A stretch of 64,000 nucleotides of DNA, from positions 3,068 through 67,067 of the forward strand of contig JAGWYN010000021.1 in assembly GCA_018969295.1 (NCBI GenBank), written 5' to 3'. The notes under the pieces were generated by a model. The model was not told the DNA's origin. It searched no databases and saw only the letters and a program-made list of their open reading frames with translations. Shown piece after piece: positions 51,748-61,400 of the stretch; position 1 is the first letter of the stretch; each line of letters starts with the position of its first letter. Source of the stretch: Chloroflexota bacterium. Its GTDB lineage: Bacteria; Chloroflexota; Anaerolineae; Caldilineales; Caldilineaceae. The position numbers and the translations under genes were made by a program.

Positions 51748-52718
51748 TTCTGGCCGGCATCGACCTGGGCGGCACCAAAATTGCGGTCGCCATCGTGGAA
51801 CAGCAGAGCGGCCGCGTGCTGGCCCGCAGCTACGCACCGACTGACTCCCCCCAAGGGCCAGACGCTGTGCTGCAGCGGATGGCCACCCTGGTGCACACCG
51901 CCTGCGCCAGCGCCAGCCTGGCCGCAGCAGACCTGGCCGCAGTCGGGCTGGGCGTGCCCGGCGTCTACGATCTGGCCACCGGCCACACCCACTTCCTGCC
52001 CAACCTCGCCGGTGCCTGGCGCAATGTGCCAGCCGGCCCGACCCTTCGCCACGCACTGGGCAGACCGGTCTGGCTGATCAACGACGCACGCGCCTTCGTC
52101 CTCGCCGAAAGCCTCTTGGGCGCAGGACGCAACGCTCACACCGTGGTCGGTCTCACCCTGGGCACCGGGGTCGGAGGCGGCATCGCAGTGGACGGACGAC
52201 TTTGGCAGGGCCTCGACGGCACCGCAGGAGAGGTCGGCCATCTGACAATGAACCTGGACGGCCCACTCTGCGCCTGCGGCAACCGCGGCTGCCTGGAAAC
52301 CTACGCCAGCGGCCTCGCCATTGCCAGACTCGCCGCCCAACGTCTGGCAACAGCCCCCGAAAGCCTGCTGCTGCACCTGGCAGGCGGTGCAGCAGAACAG
52401 GTCACCCCCGCAATGGTCGGGCAGGCCGCCGCAGCCAACGATGCCGTGGCACAGTCAATTCTGGCCCAGGTCACCCGCTATCTGGGCGCAGGGGTCGCCA
52501 ACCTCGTCACAACGCTGAGCCCAGATTGTGTGATCCTGGGCGGCAGTGTGGCCAATCTCGGCGAACAGCTGTTGGCCCCCGTGCGCGCTGTCGTGCGCGA
52601 CCGCTGTCGCGCAATTCCAGTCGATCGGGTGCGGATCGTGCAGGCCGAACTAGGCCTCGATGCAGGCCCCCTCGGCGCCGCACTCTGGGCAGGAGAAAGA
52701 ACGGAGAACAGACCATGA
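51744..52718 (+). CDS. ROK-family sugar kinase/regulator
   Basis: 324 residues. Phosphate-1 motif GIDLGGTKIAVAI, phosphate-2 region GVGLGVPGVYD-like, and zinc motif CACGNRGCLE following EVGHLTM. No N-terminal helix-turn-helix, so a kinase is more likely than a repressor. ROK kinases phosphorylate hexoses such as glucose, N-acetylglucosamine or allose. Overlaps both neighbours by 4 nt. Confidence 0.88.
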   Translation: MILAGIDLGGTKIAVAIVEQQSGRVLARSYAPTDSPQGPDAVLQRMATLVHTACASASLAAADLAAVGLGVPGVYDLATGHTHFLPNLAGAWRNVPAGPTLRHALGRPVWLINDARAFVLAESLLGAGRNAHTVVGLTLGTGVGGGIAVDGRLWQGLDGTAGEVGHLTMNLDGPLCACGNRGCLETYASGLAIARLAAQRLATAPESLLLHLAGGAAEQVTPAMVGQAAAANDAVAQSILAQVTRYLGAGVANLVTTLSPDCVILGGSVANLGEQLLAPVRAVVRDRCRAIPVDRVRIVQAELGLDAGPLGAALWAGERTENRP

Positions 52719-53848
52719 CAGCGACCTCTCCCCAGCCCCCCGTGCAGCCGGCCGCCTACGCCGGCTCCGTGGGAGAAGAACAGCCAACACGCCCCGCAGC
52801 AGAGCTCCCCTATCGCCCACCCACCCCACAAAACCGCCCCGGCATCGGGCTGATCGGCTGCGGCGGCATCACCGCACACCACCTCACCGCCTACCGCGCA
52901 GCAGGCTACCCCGTCGTGGCGCTGTGTGACCCCCATCTCGCACGCGCCCAGGAGCGGAGAGCCACCTTCTACCCAGACGCCGCCGTCTACACAGATGCCC
53001 GCGACCTGCTGCGCCGCGAAGATATCGAAGTGGTGGATATCGCCACCCACCCCGCCGAACGTGTGGCGTTGATCGAGGCCGCCTTGAAGGCCCACAAACA
53101 TGTCCTCAGCCAAAAACCGTTTGTGCTCGACCTCGACACCGGCGAACGGCTCTGTGCGCTGGCAGACAGAGAAGGTCTACAACTCGCCGTCAACCAAAAC
53201 GGAAGATGGGCCCCCCATGTCGCCTACCTCCGGCTGGCAGTGGCCGCCGGGCTGCTGGGCGAGTTGACCAGCGCAGACCTCGCCGTCCACTGGGACCACT
53301 CGTGGGTTGTCGGTACCCCCTTCGACACGATCGACGACCTGCTGCTCTACGATTTTGCCATCCACTGGTTCGATATGCTGACCTGCTACTTTGGCGCCGA
53401 GGAGCCGCAGCAGGTCTTCGCAGCCGTCAACCGCACACGCAGCCAACGCCCCCGCCCCCCCATGCTCGCCCACGTCCTCGTCGACTATCCGTCCGCGCAG
53501 GCAACACTCAGCTTCAACGCCGCAACCCCCGTGGGGCACCACGACCGCACCTTCCTGGTCGGAACGCAGGCAACCGCCTTGAGCAGCGGCCCTGGCTTGC
53601 AGGAACAACGCGTGCAGATCTTCACTGCAGAAGGCGTCGCTGTCCCCCAGCTGCACGGGCAGTGGTTTCCAGATGGCTTTCATGGCACCATGGCCGAACT
53701 GCTTTGCGCCATCGAAGAAAGGCGCACCCCCTTCCATCACGCAGCAGACACGCTGCGCAGCCTGGCGCTCGCCTTTGCAGCCATCGGCAGCGCCCATGAC
53801 GGACAGCCCAAACGACCCGGCGAAGTGCGGCGTCTGCCCGCCGCCTGA
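52715..53848 (+). CDS. Gfo/Idh/MocA dehydrogenase 1
   Basis: 377 residues. A Pro-rich tail of about 42 residues precedes the Rossmann motif GIGLIGCGGITAHHL. EKP-type lysine block appears as SQKPFVLD (Gln in place of the usual Glu). C-terminal alpha/beta domain with IDDLLLYDFAIHWFDML, where the His is the family acid/base position. NAD-dependent oxidation or reduction of sugars; substrate unknown. Confidence 0.85.
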   Translation: MTATSPQPPVQPAAYAGSVGEEQPTRPAAELPYRPPTPQNRPGIGLIGCGGITAHHLTAYRAAGYPVVALCDPHLARAQERRATFYPDAAVYTDARDLLRREDIEVVDIATHPAERVALIEAALKAHKHVLSQKPFVLDLDTGERLCALADREGLQLAVNQNGRWAPHVAYLRLAVAAGLLGELTSADLAVHWDHSWVVGTPFDTIDDLLLYDFAIHWFDMLTCYFGAEEPQQVFAAVNRTRSQRPRPPMLAHVLVDYPSAQATLSFNAATPVGHHDRTFLVGTQATALSSGPGLQEQRVQIFTAEGVAVPQLHGQWFPDGFHGTMAELLCAIEERRTPFHHAADTLRSLALAFAAIGSAHDGQPKRPGEVRRLPAA

Positions 53849-53902
53849 CCACAACGCTGTCACACACCCAAGGCCCACCATTTTTTGCAAGGAGAGTGCA
53901 CG

Positions 53903-54979
53903 ATGTCCAAACTCAAAGTCGTCGGCATCAACTTTGACCACATGCACATGGGCGATCTGCTGCGACAAGCCCACGAACACCCCGACGTCGAAATCGCCGG
54001 GATCTGCGACGAACAGCCCGAACGCATGGCCACCGCCGCCCACAATTTTGCCATTCCCGAAACACACCTCTTCACCGACTACCGTGCCTGCCTCGAAACC
54101 ACCCAGCCCGATTTTGTCATCCTCTGCCCAGCCACCGCCACACACGGGCTGTGGGTCGAACGCGTGGCCCCCTACAACGTACATGTGCTGATGGAAAAAC
54201 CCTTTGCCGCCTCGCTGGCAGAGGCAGACCGCATGATCGCAGCCATGGCCGCAACCGGCCGACAGATGGTGATCAACTGGCCCTTGGCCTGGTACCCCCC
54301 CCATGTCACCAGCAAACGGCTGATCGACGAAGGCGTGATCGGCAAAGTGATCGAGGTGCACTACTACGACGGCAACCGCGGCCCCCTCTACCACCTGGCA
54401 GACAAAGTCGAGGTGACAGACGAACAGGCCGCTGCCGGCAAAAACCAGAGCTGGTTCTACCGCCGCAGCCAGGGCGGAGGCTCGCTGCTCGATTATCTCG
54501 GCTACGGGGTGACCTTGGGCACCTGGTACCACGGCGGCGACCAGCCGATCGAAGTCACCACCCTGGTCGATGAACCTCCCGGCCTTGAAGTCGACGAACA
54601 CAGCATTACCCTGGCTCGCTACGCCAAAGGGTTGTCCAAGTTCGAAACCCGCTGGGGCACGTTCACCGACCCGTGGACCCATCAGCCGCAGCCCAAATGT
54701 GGCTTTGTCATCGTGGGCACCGAAGGAACCATCAGCTCCTACGACTACGAATCGACGGTCCGGGTGCAGACGCGCGCCCACCCGGAAGGCGAAGTGCTGC
54801 CTGCCGATAAGCTGCAGCCCCCCTTCCAAAACCCGATCCAAAACTTCGTACACTGCTTGCGCACCGGCGCAGCCGTGCATGGCCCCCTCTCACCGACGAT
54901 CTGCCGCATCGGCCAGCAGATCGTTGACACCGCCGTGCTCAGCGCTCGCGAGCGCCGCACCCTGCCGTTGATTGCGTAA
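53903..54979 (+). CDS. Gfo/Idh/MocA dehydrogenase 2
   Basis: 358 residues. The Rossmann start KVVGINFDHMHMGD lacks the canonical GxGxxG, resembling subgroups where glycine spacing is altered. LMEKPFAAS is the intact EKP motif (Lys catalytic) and GGGSLLDYLGYG supplies the later pocket. AAGGAGAG precedes the ATG. Second dehydrogenase of the operon, probably acting on the same pathway as its paralogue. Confidence 0.82.
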   Translation: MSKLKVVGINFDHMHMGDLLRQAHEHPDVEIAGICDEQPERMATAAHNFAIPETHLFTDYRACLETTQPDFVILCPATATHGLWVERVAPYNVHVLMEKPFAASLAEADRMIAAMAATGRQMVINWPLAWYPPHVTSKRLIDEGVIGKVIEVHYYDGNRGPLYHLADKVEVTDEQAAAGKNQSWFYRRSQGGGSLLDYLGYGVTLGTWYHGGDQPIEVTTLVDEPPGLEVDEHSITLARYAKGLSKFETRWGTFTDPWTHQPQPKCGFVIVGTEGTISSYDYESTVRVQTRAHPEGEVLPADKLQPPFQNPIQNFVHCLRTGAAVHGPLSPTICRIGQQIVDTAVLSARERRTLPLIA

Positions 54980-54993
54980 AGACTGAGGATTGC

Positions 54994-55809
54994 ATGAGTG
55001 AACAGAACGAACCTTTCGTGGTTTCGCCGGCGCTGCGCTATCTGGACGCAGCCCAGCAGATCCTGACAAAAATTCGCGAGACGCAGCTGCCGGCCATCGA
55101 AGCCGCAGCCCAAATCTGCGCCAGCTCGATCGCCGACGGCGGGCTGGTGCATCTGTTTGGCACCGGCCACTCGCGCATGCCCGTGGAAGAAATTTTCCCC
55201 CGCCACGGCAGTTTTCCCGGCTTTCATCCCATCGTCGAGCTGTCGCTCACCAACCACACCCAGGTCGTCGGCGCCAACGGACAACGCCAGGCGATGTACC
55301 TCGAAAAGCTGGAAGGCTTCGGCGAGGTGATCTTGCGCAATTTCGTCTTTCACCCCCAAGACAGCATGATCGTCTTCTCCAACGGCGGCGTCAACGGCGT
55401 CGTGATCGACGTGGCACTGGGCGCCAAACGCCGCGGCATGCCGGTGATCGCCGTGCTTTCGCTCGCACACAGCCAGGCCTCCCCCGTTCGCCACTCTTCA
55501 GGCCAACGCCTCGCCGACCTTGCCGACGTGACTATCGACAACTGTTCGCCGGTCGGCGACGCCATGGTCACCCTCGACGGGCTGGCCACCCCCGTCGGAC
55601 CCGGTTCGTCGATCGGCTATGTGGCAGTGGTCAACATGCTCAAATGCCTGGTCGCCGAAGAACTGGTGCGCCGCGGCAAACCCCCGCTGGTGCTGACCAG
55701 CGCAGCCCTGATCGGCAGCGAGGCCTCCGCCGACCTCTTCGACCGCGCCTACGACGACTACCGCAGCCGACTGGCGCAGGCCTATGGCTGCCCGACAGGA
55801 GCCGCATGA
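54994..55809 (+). CDS. SIS-domain sugar-phosphate-binding protein
   Basis: 271 residues, SIS fold. HLFGTGHSRMPVEEIFPRHG (phosphosugar-binding loop, two segments), SNGGVNGVVIDVALGAKRRG and the later HSQASPVRHSSGQRLADLAD with NCSPVGDA. Likely an isomerase or deaminase-like phosphosugar enzyme; typical length is 200-250. Overlaps the SDR by 4 nt. Confidence 0.8.
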   Translation: MSEQNEPFVVSPALRYLDAAQQILTKIRETQLPAIEAAAQICASSIADGGLVHLFGTGHSRMPVEEIFPRHGSFPGFHPIVELSLTNHTQVVGANGQRQAMYLEKLEGFGEVILRNFVFHPQDSMIVFSNGGVNGVVIDVALGAKRRGMPVIAVLSLAHSQASPVRHSSGQRLADLADVTIDNCSPVGDAMVTLDGLATPVGPGSSIGYVAVVNMLKCLVAEELVRRGKPPLVLTSAALIGSEASADLFDRAYDDYRSRLAQAYGCPTGAA

Positions 55810-56573
55810 CCAGGCTGGCAGAAAAGGTCGTCCTCGTCACCGGCGCAGCCAGCGGCATCGGACGCGCAGCAGCACTCTGCTGCGCACAAGCCGGCGCACG
55901 CGTCGCACTCTTGGACATTGCCGCAAAAGGACTGGCAGAGACCGCCGCCTCCATCGGCGACGAACGCGCGCTGGCGGTGACAGTCGATTTGACACAGCCG
56001 CCAGCAGTAGAAGCTGCCGTGACGCAAGTTGCCCAACACTGGGGAAAGCTGGATGGCCTTTTCAACGTGGCAGGCGGCAGCGGACGACGCCACGGCGACG
56101 GCCCAGCCGATCAGTGCACGGTCGATGGGTGGCGCTGGACCCTCGACCTCAACCTGACCAGCGTCTTCCTGGTCTGCAAATATGCAGTCCCCGCGCTGCT
56201 CGCCAGCCGCGGCGCTATCGTCAACCTGGCGTCCGTGCTGGGGCTGGTCGGCGGCGACGAGGACTTCGCTACCCACGCCTACGCCGCCAGCAAAGCCGGC
56301 GTGATCGGCCTCTCTCGAGCCATGGCGTCGTACTACGCAGCCGCCGGGCTGCGCGTCAATGTGGTGGCCCCAGGTCTGATCGCCACGCCGATGAGCCAAC
56401 GCGCACAGCAGGACCCAACCCTCCTCGCCCGGCTGCCCCAACTGCAGCCGCTCACCGGCACCCTGGGAACCCCGCAAGACGTGGCCGCCGCCGCACTCTA
56501 TCTGCTCTCAGACGAGGCCCGCTTTGTCACCGGCACCGTGCTGACGGTGGATGGCGGCTGGACAGTCCGATGA
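55806..56573 (+). CDS. Short-chain dehydrogenase/reductase
   Basis: 255 residues. TGAASGIGRAAAL (about 13-25), NVAGG, catalytic Ser in NLASVLG and YAASK (about 158-162). Ends with TGTVLTVDGGW. Classical SDR acting on an alcohol or sugar; substrate unknown, context suggests a sugar acid or polyol. Confidence 0.88.
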   Translation: MTRLAEKVVLVTGAASGIGRAAALCCAQAGARVALLDIAAKGLAETAASIGDERALAVTVDLTQPPAVEAAVTQVAQHWGKLDGLFNVAGGSGRRHGDGPADQCTVDGWRWTLDLNLTSVFLVCKYAVPALLASRGAIVNLASVLGLVGGDEDFATHAYAASKAGVIGLSRAMASYYAAAGLRVNVVAPGLIATPMSQRAQQDPTLLARLPQLQPLTGTLGTPQDVAAAALYLLSDEARFVTGTVLTVDGGWTVR

Positions 56574-56596
56574 CAGTCAGATAAAGGACAACCAGA

Positions 56597-57523
56597 ATGA
56601 GCAAGATTCGCACGGTTCTCGGAGACATCGAACCGACAGCGCTGGGCGTCACCTACATGCACGAGCATGTTATCACCCACCCGCCCGCCAGTATCCCCGA
56701 CCGCGACCTGGCGATGGAGAGCATCGCCGCAGCGACGCGCGAGCTCAGCCACTTCCATCTGGCGGGCGGACGCAGCCTGGTGGAGATGACCCCGCGCGAC
56801 TATGGCCGCGACCCGCTGGCGCTGCGCGAGATCGGAGCCACAACCGGCGTCCAGATCATCTGCACGACCGGCTGGCTCAAAGACAAACTGTGCCGCCCGT
56901 GGGTGGCGGAGCGCACGGTCGAAGCGCTGGCAGACGAGATGATCCGCGAGATCACCGTCGGCATCGACGAGACCGGCGTGCGCGCCGGCGTGGTCAAGGC
57001 AGCGTCAAGCCTGAACACGATCACCCCCGCCGAGGAGAAGGTCTTCCGCGCGGCGGCGCGCGCCCACCTCGCCACCGGCGCGCTGATCACCACCCACACA
57101 GAGCTGGGCACGATGGCGCTGGAACAGGTCGAGTTGCTGCGCAGTGAAGGGGTGGCGCCGGAACGCATCCTGGTCGGACACCTCGACCACAAGCCCGATC
57201 TCGAGTACTGGCGCGCCGTCGCACAAACCGGTGCCAACCTGGGCATCGACCAGATCGGCAAAGAAAAATACCTCCCCGACAGCCGCCGCATCGAGCTGAT
57301 CCTGGCGATGGCAGCAGAAGGCTATGCAGCCCAGCTCTGTCTGGCCGGCGACCTGGCCCGCACCTCCTACTGGCCGTCGTACGGCACGGGAGGCGGGCCA
57401 GGGCTGACCTACATCCTCTGGCGCTTTCTGCCCTGGCTGATCGAGCGCGGCCTCGATCCACAGACCCTCAAAGCCATGATGGTGGAGACCCCCGCGCGCT
57501 TGCTGCAGTTGGAGAGGGCATGA
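56597..57523 (+). CDS. Phosphotriesterase-homology (PTE) family hydrolase
   Basis: 308 residues. Metal ligands in TYMHEHV (H-x-H), carboxylated-type Lys in VVKAAS, His in THTELGT and VGHLDHKPD, and Asp in AGDLARTSYWPSYG. PTE homologues of this cog1735 type include lactonases acting on sugar lactone phosphates (Lmo2620 and Bh0225 are known examples) and related phosphodiesterases. In an operon with dehydrogenases that make lactones, lactone hydrolysis is the favoured role. Gap of 242 bp follows to the transporter lipoprotein. Confidence 0.82.
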   Translation: MSKIRTVLGDIEPTALGVTYMHEHVITHPPASIPDRDLAMESIAAATRELSHFHLAGGRSLVEMTPRDYGRDPLALREIGATTGVQIICTTGWLKDKLCRPWVAERTVEALADEMIREITVGIDETGVRAGVVKAASSLNTITPAEEKVFRAAARAHLATGALITTHTELGTMALEQVELLRSEGVAPERILVGHLDHKPDLEYWRAVAQTGANLGIDQIGKEKYLPDSRRIELILAMAAEGYAAQLCLAGDLARTSYWPSYGTGGGPGLTYILWRFLPWLIERGLDPQTLKAMMVETPARLLQLERA

Positions 57524-57765
57524 ATCCCTTGCGCGCCTCAGCCAAGATGACAACACGCGACGGGTGTGGTAGACTCCTGGCAGATCGACAGCCCGTTTCA
57601 CAAAGCTCGATTTCTGCAGCACATGCGCCGGAACGCGCCGGCCGCACCTCTGCTGCGTAGGCAGCCACCTTGTGGCATGACATCAAGAGCCCCCTCTGTA
57701 CAGAGAAGGCCCTGATGTTGAAGTTGCTGGTTCATATTTTTCAAACAAGAGAGGAGACAAGAAAG

Positions 57766-58860
57766 ATGAAACATCGTAGCCGAACAACCGTGGGAGGGCT
57801 TCTGCTGCTCATTCTGGCGCTGCTCGTCGCAGGCTGTGCCGCGCCGGTCAGCGCGCCGTCTGCTGCACCCGCAGCAGACGCAGCAGCCACCGAAGCCCCC
57901 GCACAGGAAGGCGGATTCACCATCGGCGTCAGCAATACCCTGGTCGGCAACGGCTGGCGCGAGCAGATGATCTGCGCCATCAAAGCCGAGGCCACCGCCA
58001 GCGGGCTGGTCGACCAGGTCATCGTTGTCAACCGCAACGGCGGCCCCACCGAACAGATCGCAGACCTGGAAGGCTTGATCTCGCAGGGCGTGGATGCCAT
58101 CATCCTCAACCCGACCGACCGAGAAGGGCTCAATGCCGTCATCGAGGCGGCGATCGCTCAGGGCATCGTCGTGGTCGCTGTCGATCAGGCCGTGACCGCA
58201 GAAGGTGCCTACGTGGTCACCAATGACCAGGTCGCCTACGCCCGCATCGGCGCAGAGTGGCTCTTCGAGACACTGGGCGGCCAGGGCCAGGTCGTGGAGA
58301 TGCGCGGCATCGACGGCGTGCCAGCCGACACCGACCGCCACGCCGGCTTCCAGGAAGCGCTCGCCAAGTACCCAGACATCGTCGTCTCCGCCGAAACCTT
58401 CACCGGCTGGGACCCCTCCACCGGCGCACAGCAGGCGCTCGACCTGATCACCACGACCGACATCGACGGCATCTGGACCTCCGGCATCGATTACCCCGTG
58501 GTGGAGCAGTTCCAGACCGCCAACGTGCCCTTCGTCCCGATCGTGGGCGCCGACAACAACGGCTTTGTGCAGCAGCTGCTGGAACTGGCCGACGACGGGC
58601 TGGTCGGCGCAGCGGTGACCAACCCGCCCGCCATCGGTGCAGTCGGTCTGGCCATTGCACTCGACGCGCTGACCGGCCAAAACCCGGAACAGGTCACGCT
58701 GCTCACCCCTGCGCTGTTCGACACCAGCAACGTGGAAGGGCTGCAAGGGCTCTACGCACCAGACCAACAGGTGGGCTGGAGCACCTACGTCAACATCCCG
58801 CCCTACACCAGCTACAGCGGCAGCGCCGACGTGTCGGCCTGCAAGGCGCCAGGCGAATAA
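57766..58860 (+). CDS. Sugar ABC transporter substrate-binding lipoprotein
   Basis: 364 residues, periplasmic binding protein of the ribose/galactose class (PBP type 1). Lipobox LLVAGC (about residue 23), Ala/Pro linker, then GVSNTLVGNGWREQM, NPTDREGLNAVIEAA and ATTDID-like blocks. Delivers the sugar to the permease pair. Start 57766 is favoured: GGAG precedes and the signal peptide begins there. Followed by a 14-bp hairpin. Confidence 0.88.
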   Translation: MKHRSRTTVGGLLLLILALLVAGCAAPVSAPSAAPAADAAATEAPAQEGGFTIGVSNTLVGNGWREQMICAIKAEATASGLVDQVIVVNRNGGPTEQIADLEGLISQGVDAIILNPTDREGLNAVIEAAIAQGIVVVAVDQAVTAEGAYVVTNDQVAYARIGAEWLFETLGGQGQVVEMRGIDGVPADTDRHAGFQEALAKYPDIVVSAETFTGWDPSTGAQQALDLITTTDIDGIWTSGIDYPVVEQFQTANVPFVPIVGADNNGFVQQLLELADDGLVGAAVTNPPAIGAVGLAIALDALTGQNPEQVTLLTPALFDTSNVEGLQGLYAPDQQVGWSTYVNIPPYTSYSGSADVSACKAPGE

Positions 58861-58871
58861 AAACGTTGCGG

Positions 58872-58906
58872 GGGGTGTCGGAACGCCTGCTGTTCCGACA
58901 CCCCCT
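58872..58906. promoter_or_regulatory. Intercistronic hairpin after the binding-protein gene
   Basis: Perfect 14-bp stem (GGGGGTGTCGGAAC and its complement) with a 7-nt loop and no T-run, between the lipoprotein and ATPase genes. Such hairpins stabilise the upstream message and raise binding-protein levels in ABC operons. Confidence 0.7.
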
Positions 58907-58929
58907 CGCTCCACCCTAGGTTGCCATCC

Positions 58930-60399
58930 ATGAGCAAACCGAAGCTACTGCTCGCCACACAGGCCATCGCCAAATCCTACGGGCCGGTGACAGCACTGCG
59001 CAGCGTCGATCTGACGGTGCGCGGCGGTGAAATTCACGCGCTGTTGGGAGCCAACGGCGCCGGCAAGAGCACCCTGGTCAAAATTCTGGCCGGCGTGCAG
59101 CCCGCAGACCAAGGGGTTCTCCGCGTCGAGGGGCAGATCGTCCGCTTTCGAACGCCCGCCGACGCCCTCCATGCCGGAATTGCCACCGTCTTCCAAGACC
59201 CAGCCCTCATCCCCGATCTGACTGTGGCCCAAAACCTGCACCTCAGCCGCATCGACAGGACGCACTTTCGTGACGGATTGGGCTGGTTTGGGCTGGAACG
59301 GCTGGACCTGGCTGCGCTGGTGCGCGAGCTGCCGCTGGAAACGCTGCGCATCGTGGATCTGGTGCGTGCCGTCGCTCGCCAGCCACATGTGCTCCTGCTC
59401 GACGAGTTGACCGCCGCGCTGACCGCAGAACAGGCAGAACGGGTCTTTGCCCTGCTGCGCGACTGGAAAAAACAGGGCAAGTCGGCAGTGCTCATCACCC
59501 ACCGCCTGGCTGAGGTGATGCACATCTGCGACCAGGCCACCATTTTGCGCGATGGACGCAATGTGGCCGAACTGGCCCCCGCAAACGTCACCGAACACCA
59601 GCTGGTCGAGGCCATGCTCGGGGCGTCGCTCGAACCGACAAGCGCCGCCAGCCGCAGCGAACGCCCCCCCGGCGACACGCTCCTGGAAGTGCGCGGCCTC
59701 ACCGCACGCCATCTGGTCCAAGAGGTCTCCTTTGCGGTGCGCTCGGGCGAGATTCTGGGCCTGGTGGCGCTCGAAGGACAGGGGCAGGAGCGGCTGTTCG
59801 ATCTGCTCTCCGGCAACCGGCAGCCGACCGCCGGAGAAATTTGGGTGAACGGGACACGGTGTCATTTTCGCTCGCCGTACGACGCAGTCAGACGGGGCGT
59901 CGTGCTGGTGCCGGGTGACCGGGTAATTGCCCTGCTGCCCAACCAGTCTGTGCAGCACAACCTGGCGACCCCCCTCTTTGGCAAGCTGACGAGCTGGTGG
60001 CGTCTTCCCAGCAACGAAGGGACCCAGGTCCAACGCACGGTCGAACAGCTCTCGATCGACACGCGCGCCGCAGCGCAGGTGCGGCGCCTCTCCGGCGGCA
60101 ACCAACAAAAGGTTGTGCTCGGCCGCTGGCTGGTGGGTGGATTTCGCACCTTGCTCTGCTTTGACCCCACACGGGGGATCGACATTCAGACCAAGCACGA
60201 AATTTACGCGCTGCTGCGCAAGCTGGCGGCGCAAGGCGCCGCGATCGTGCTCTACACCAGCGAACTGGCAGAGATCGGCCTGGTATGCGACCGCGTGCTG
60301 GTGTTGCACCGCGGACGCATCGTCGACGAACAGGACGCCAGACGCGCCACCGAATCTTCCCTGCTGACCGCCGCGCACGGACTGGAGGCCCCTGTATGA
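58930..60399 (+). CDS. Sugar ABC transporter dual ATPase (RbsA/MglA-like)
   Basis: 489 residues, two ATPase domains. The first has Walker A GANGAGKS (about 40-47) and VFQDPALIPDLTV, but the signature reads ELPLETLRIVDLV instead of an LSxGxxQ-type sequence, and Walker B is DELT not DEPT. The second has a degenerate Walker A (LVALEGQGQERL, usual for this family), signature LSGGNQQKVVLGRWL and FDPTRGID. The mixed sites make one composite ATP site likely to dominate. ATG 58930 preferred over TTG 58921. Confidence 0.85.
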   Translation: MSKPKLLLATQAIAKSYGPVTALRSVDLTVRGGEIHALLGANGAGKSTLVKILAGVQPADQGVLRVEGQIVRFRTPADALHAGIATVFQDPALIPDLTVAQNLHLSRIDRTHFRDGLGWFGLERLDLAALVRELPLETLRIVDLVRAVARQPHVLLLDELTAALTAEQAERVFALLRDWKKQGKSAVLITHRLAEVMHICDQATILRDGRNVAELAPANVTEHQLVEAMLGASLEPTSAASRSERPPGDTLLEVRGLTARHLVQEVSFAVRSGEILGLVALEGQGQERLFDLLSGNRQPTAGEIWVNGTRCHFRSPYDAVRRGVVLVPGDRVIALLPNQSVQHNLATPLFGKLTSWWRLPSNEGTQVQRTVEQLSIDTRAAAQVRRLSGGNQQKVVLGRWLVGGFRTLLCFDPTRGIDIQTKHEIYALLRKLAAQGAAIVLYTSELAEIGLVCDRVLVLHRGRIVDEQDARRATESSLLTAAHGLEAPV

Positions 60400-61400
60400 C
60401 AAACCGACTGGCTGTCCCCTTCCACCATCCCCTGCTGCGCACGCTCTGGCGCAACAGCTGGGTGCTGGGGGTATGGCTGCTGCTTTTCGGGCTGCTGATC
60501 TGGTACAGCACGCTGATCCCGGTCTTTGGGCCATTTCAGATCGCGTCGATCACCAAAAACAGCCTGCCGTTGGTCTACCTGGCGATCGGGCAGGCGATCA
60601 TCGTGGTGGCTGGCGGCATCGATCTCTCGCTGGGTGCACTGCTGCTGCTCAGCAACGTCGTCGCCGCCCGCTGCATGGAAGGCCAGCCGGCGGGCGTTGT
60701 GGCCGCCATCGGGGTGGCGTTGGTGGCCGCCATGGCGCTGCTCAACGCCTTCACCGGCCTGCTTATCCACCGCTCCGGCGTGCCCGACATCGTGGTGACG
60801 CTGGCCACCAGCTACATCTGGTCGGGGCTGGCTTTGTGGATTTTGCCTTCGCCGGGTGGCGGCACAGCACCAGAGATGCGCTGGCTTTTCACCGGCTCCC
60901 CCTCCGGCATCGGCGGCTCCTACTGGCCCCCGCTGCTGATGATCCTGGTGCCAGGCATGCTTGTGGCGCTTTGGGCGCGCAACACGCGCCCCGGGCTGAC
61001 TCTCTACGCGGCCGGAAGCAACCGCACCGCTGCGCAGCTGGCCGGGCTCGATGTGCGGCGGGCAAAAATTCTCGCCTATGCCCTCGGCGGCAGTATGGCG
61101 GCAGCGGCTGGCCTCGCCACCGTCGCCATCACCGGCACAGGCGACCCACGCTTTGCCGTCGGCGCCAGCGCCACCCTCAACAGCGTGGCGGCCGTGGTGC
61201 TGGGCGGCATCGCACTCACCGGCGGGGTCGGCAATCTTTTCAGTGTCGTCGCGACTGGGGTGACGCTGATCATGCTGAACCCCATCTTGATTGCAATGGG
61301 TGTCAATTCCAACAATGCACAGGTCCTCCAGGGTGTCCTGATCGCGGGGGTCATGATGGTCGGCGGTTTGAGCACCTTCCTGCGGGAGCGGCGATCATGA
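60396..61400 (+). CDS. Sugar ABC permease 1 (RbsC/MglC-like)
   Basis: 334 residues, about eight to ten membrane helices. GQAIIVVAGGIDLSLGALL is the typical early motif of this class, and GNRTAAQLAGLDVRRAKILAY-type coupling loop (AQLAGLDVRRAKILAYALGG) contacts the ATPase. Overlaps both neighbours by 4 nt. Confidence 0.88.
   Translation: MTNRLAVPFHHPLLRTLWRNSWVLGVWLLLFGLLIWYSTLIPVFGPFQIASITKNSLPLVYLAIGQAIIVVAGGIDLSLGALLLLSNVVAARCMEGQPAGVVAAIGVALVAAMALLNAFTGLLIHRSGVPDIVVTLATSYIWSGLALWILPSPGGGTAPEMRWLFTGSPSGIGGSYWPPLLMILVPGMLVALWARNTRPGLTLYAAGSNRTAAQLAGLDVRRAKILAYALGGSMAAAAGLATVAITGTGDPRFAVGASATLNSVAAVVLGGIALTGGVGNLFSVVATGVTLIMLNPILIAMGVNSNNAQVLQGVLIAGVMMVGGLSTFLRERRS

Noticed and set aside
53903..54979. 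Duplicate of the upstream Gfo/Idh gene
   Set aside because: Sequences are clearly different in the Rossmann and catalytic blocks; they are paralogues, not a recent copy.
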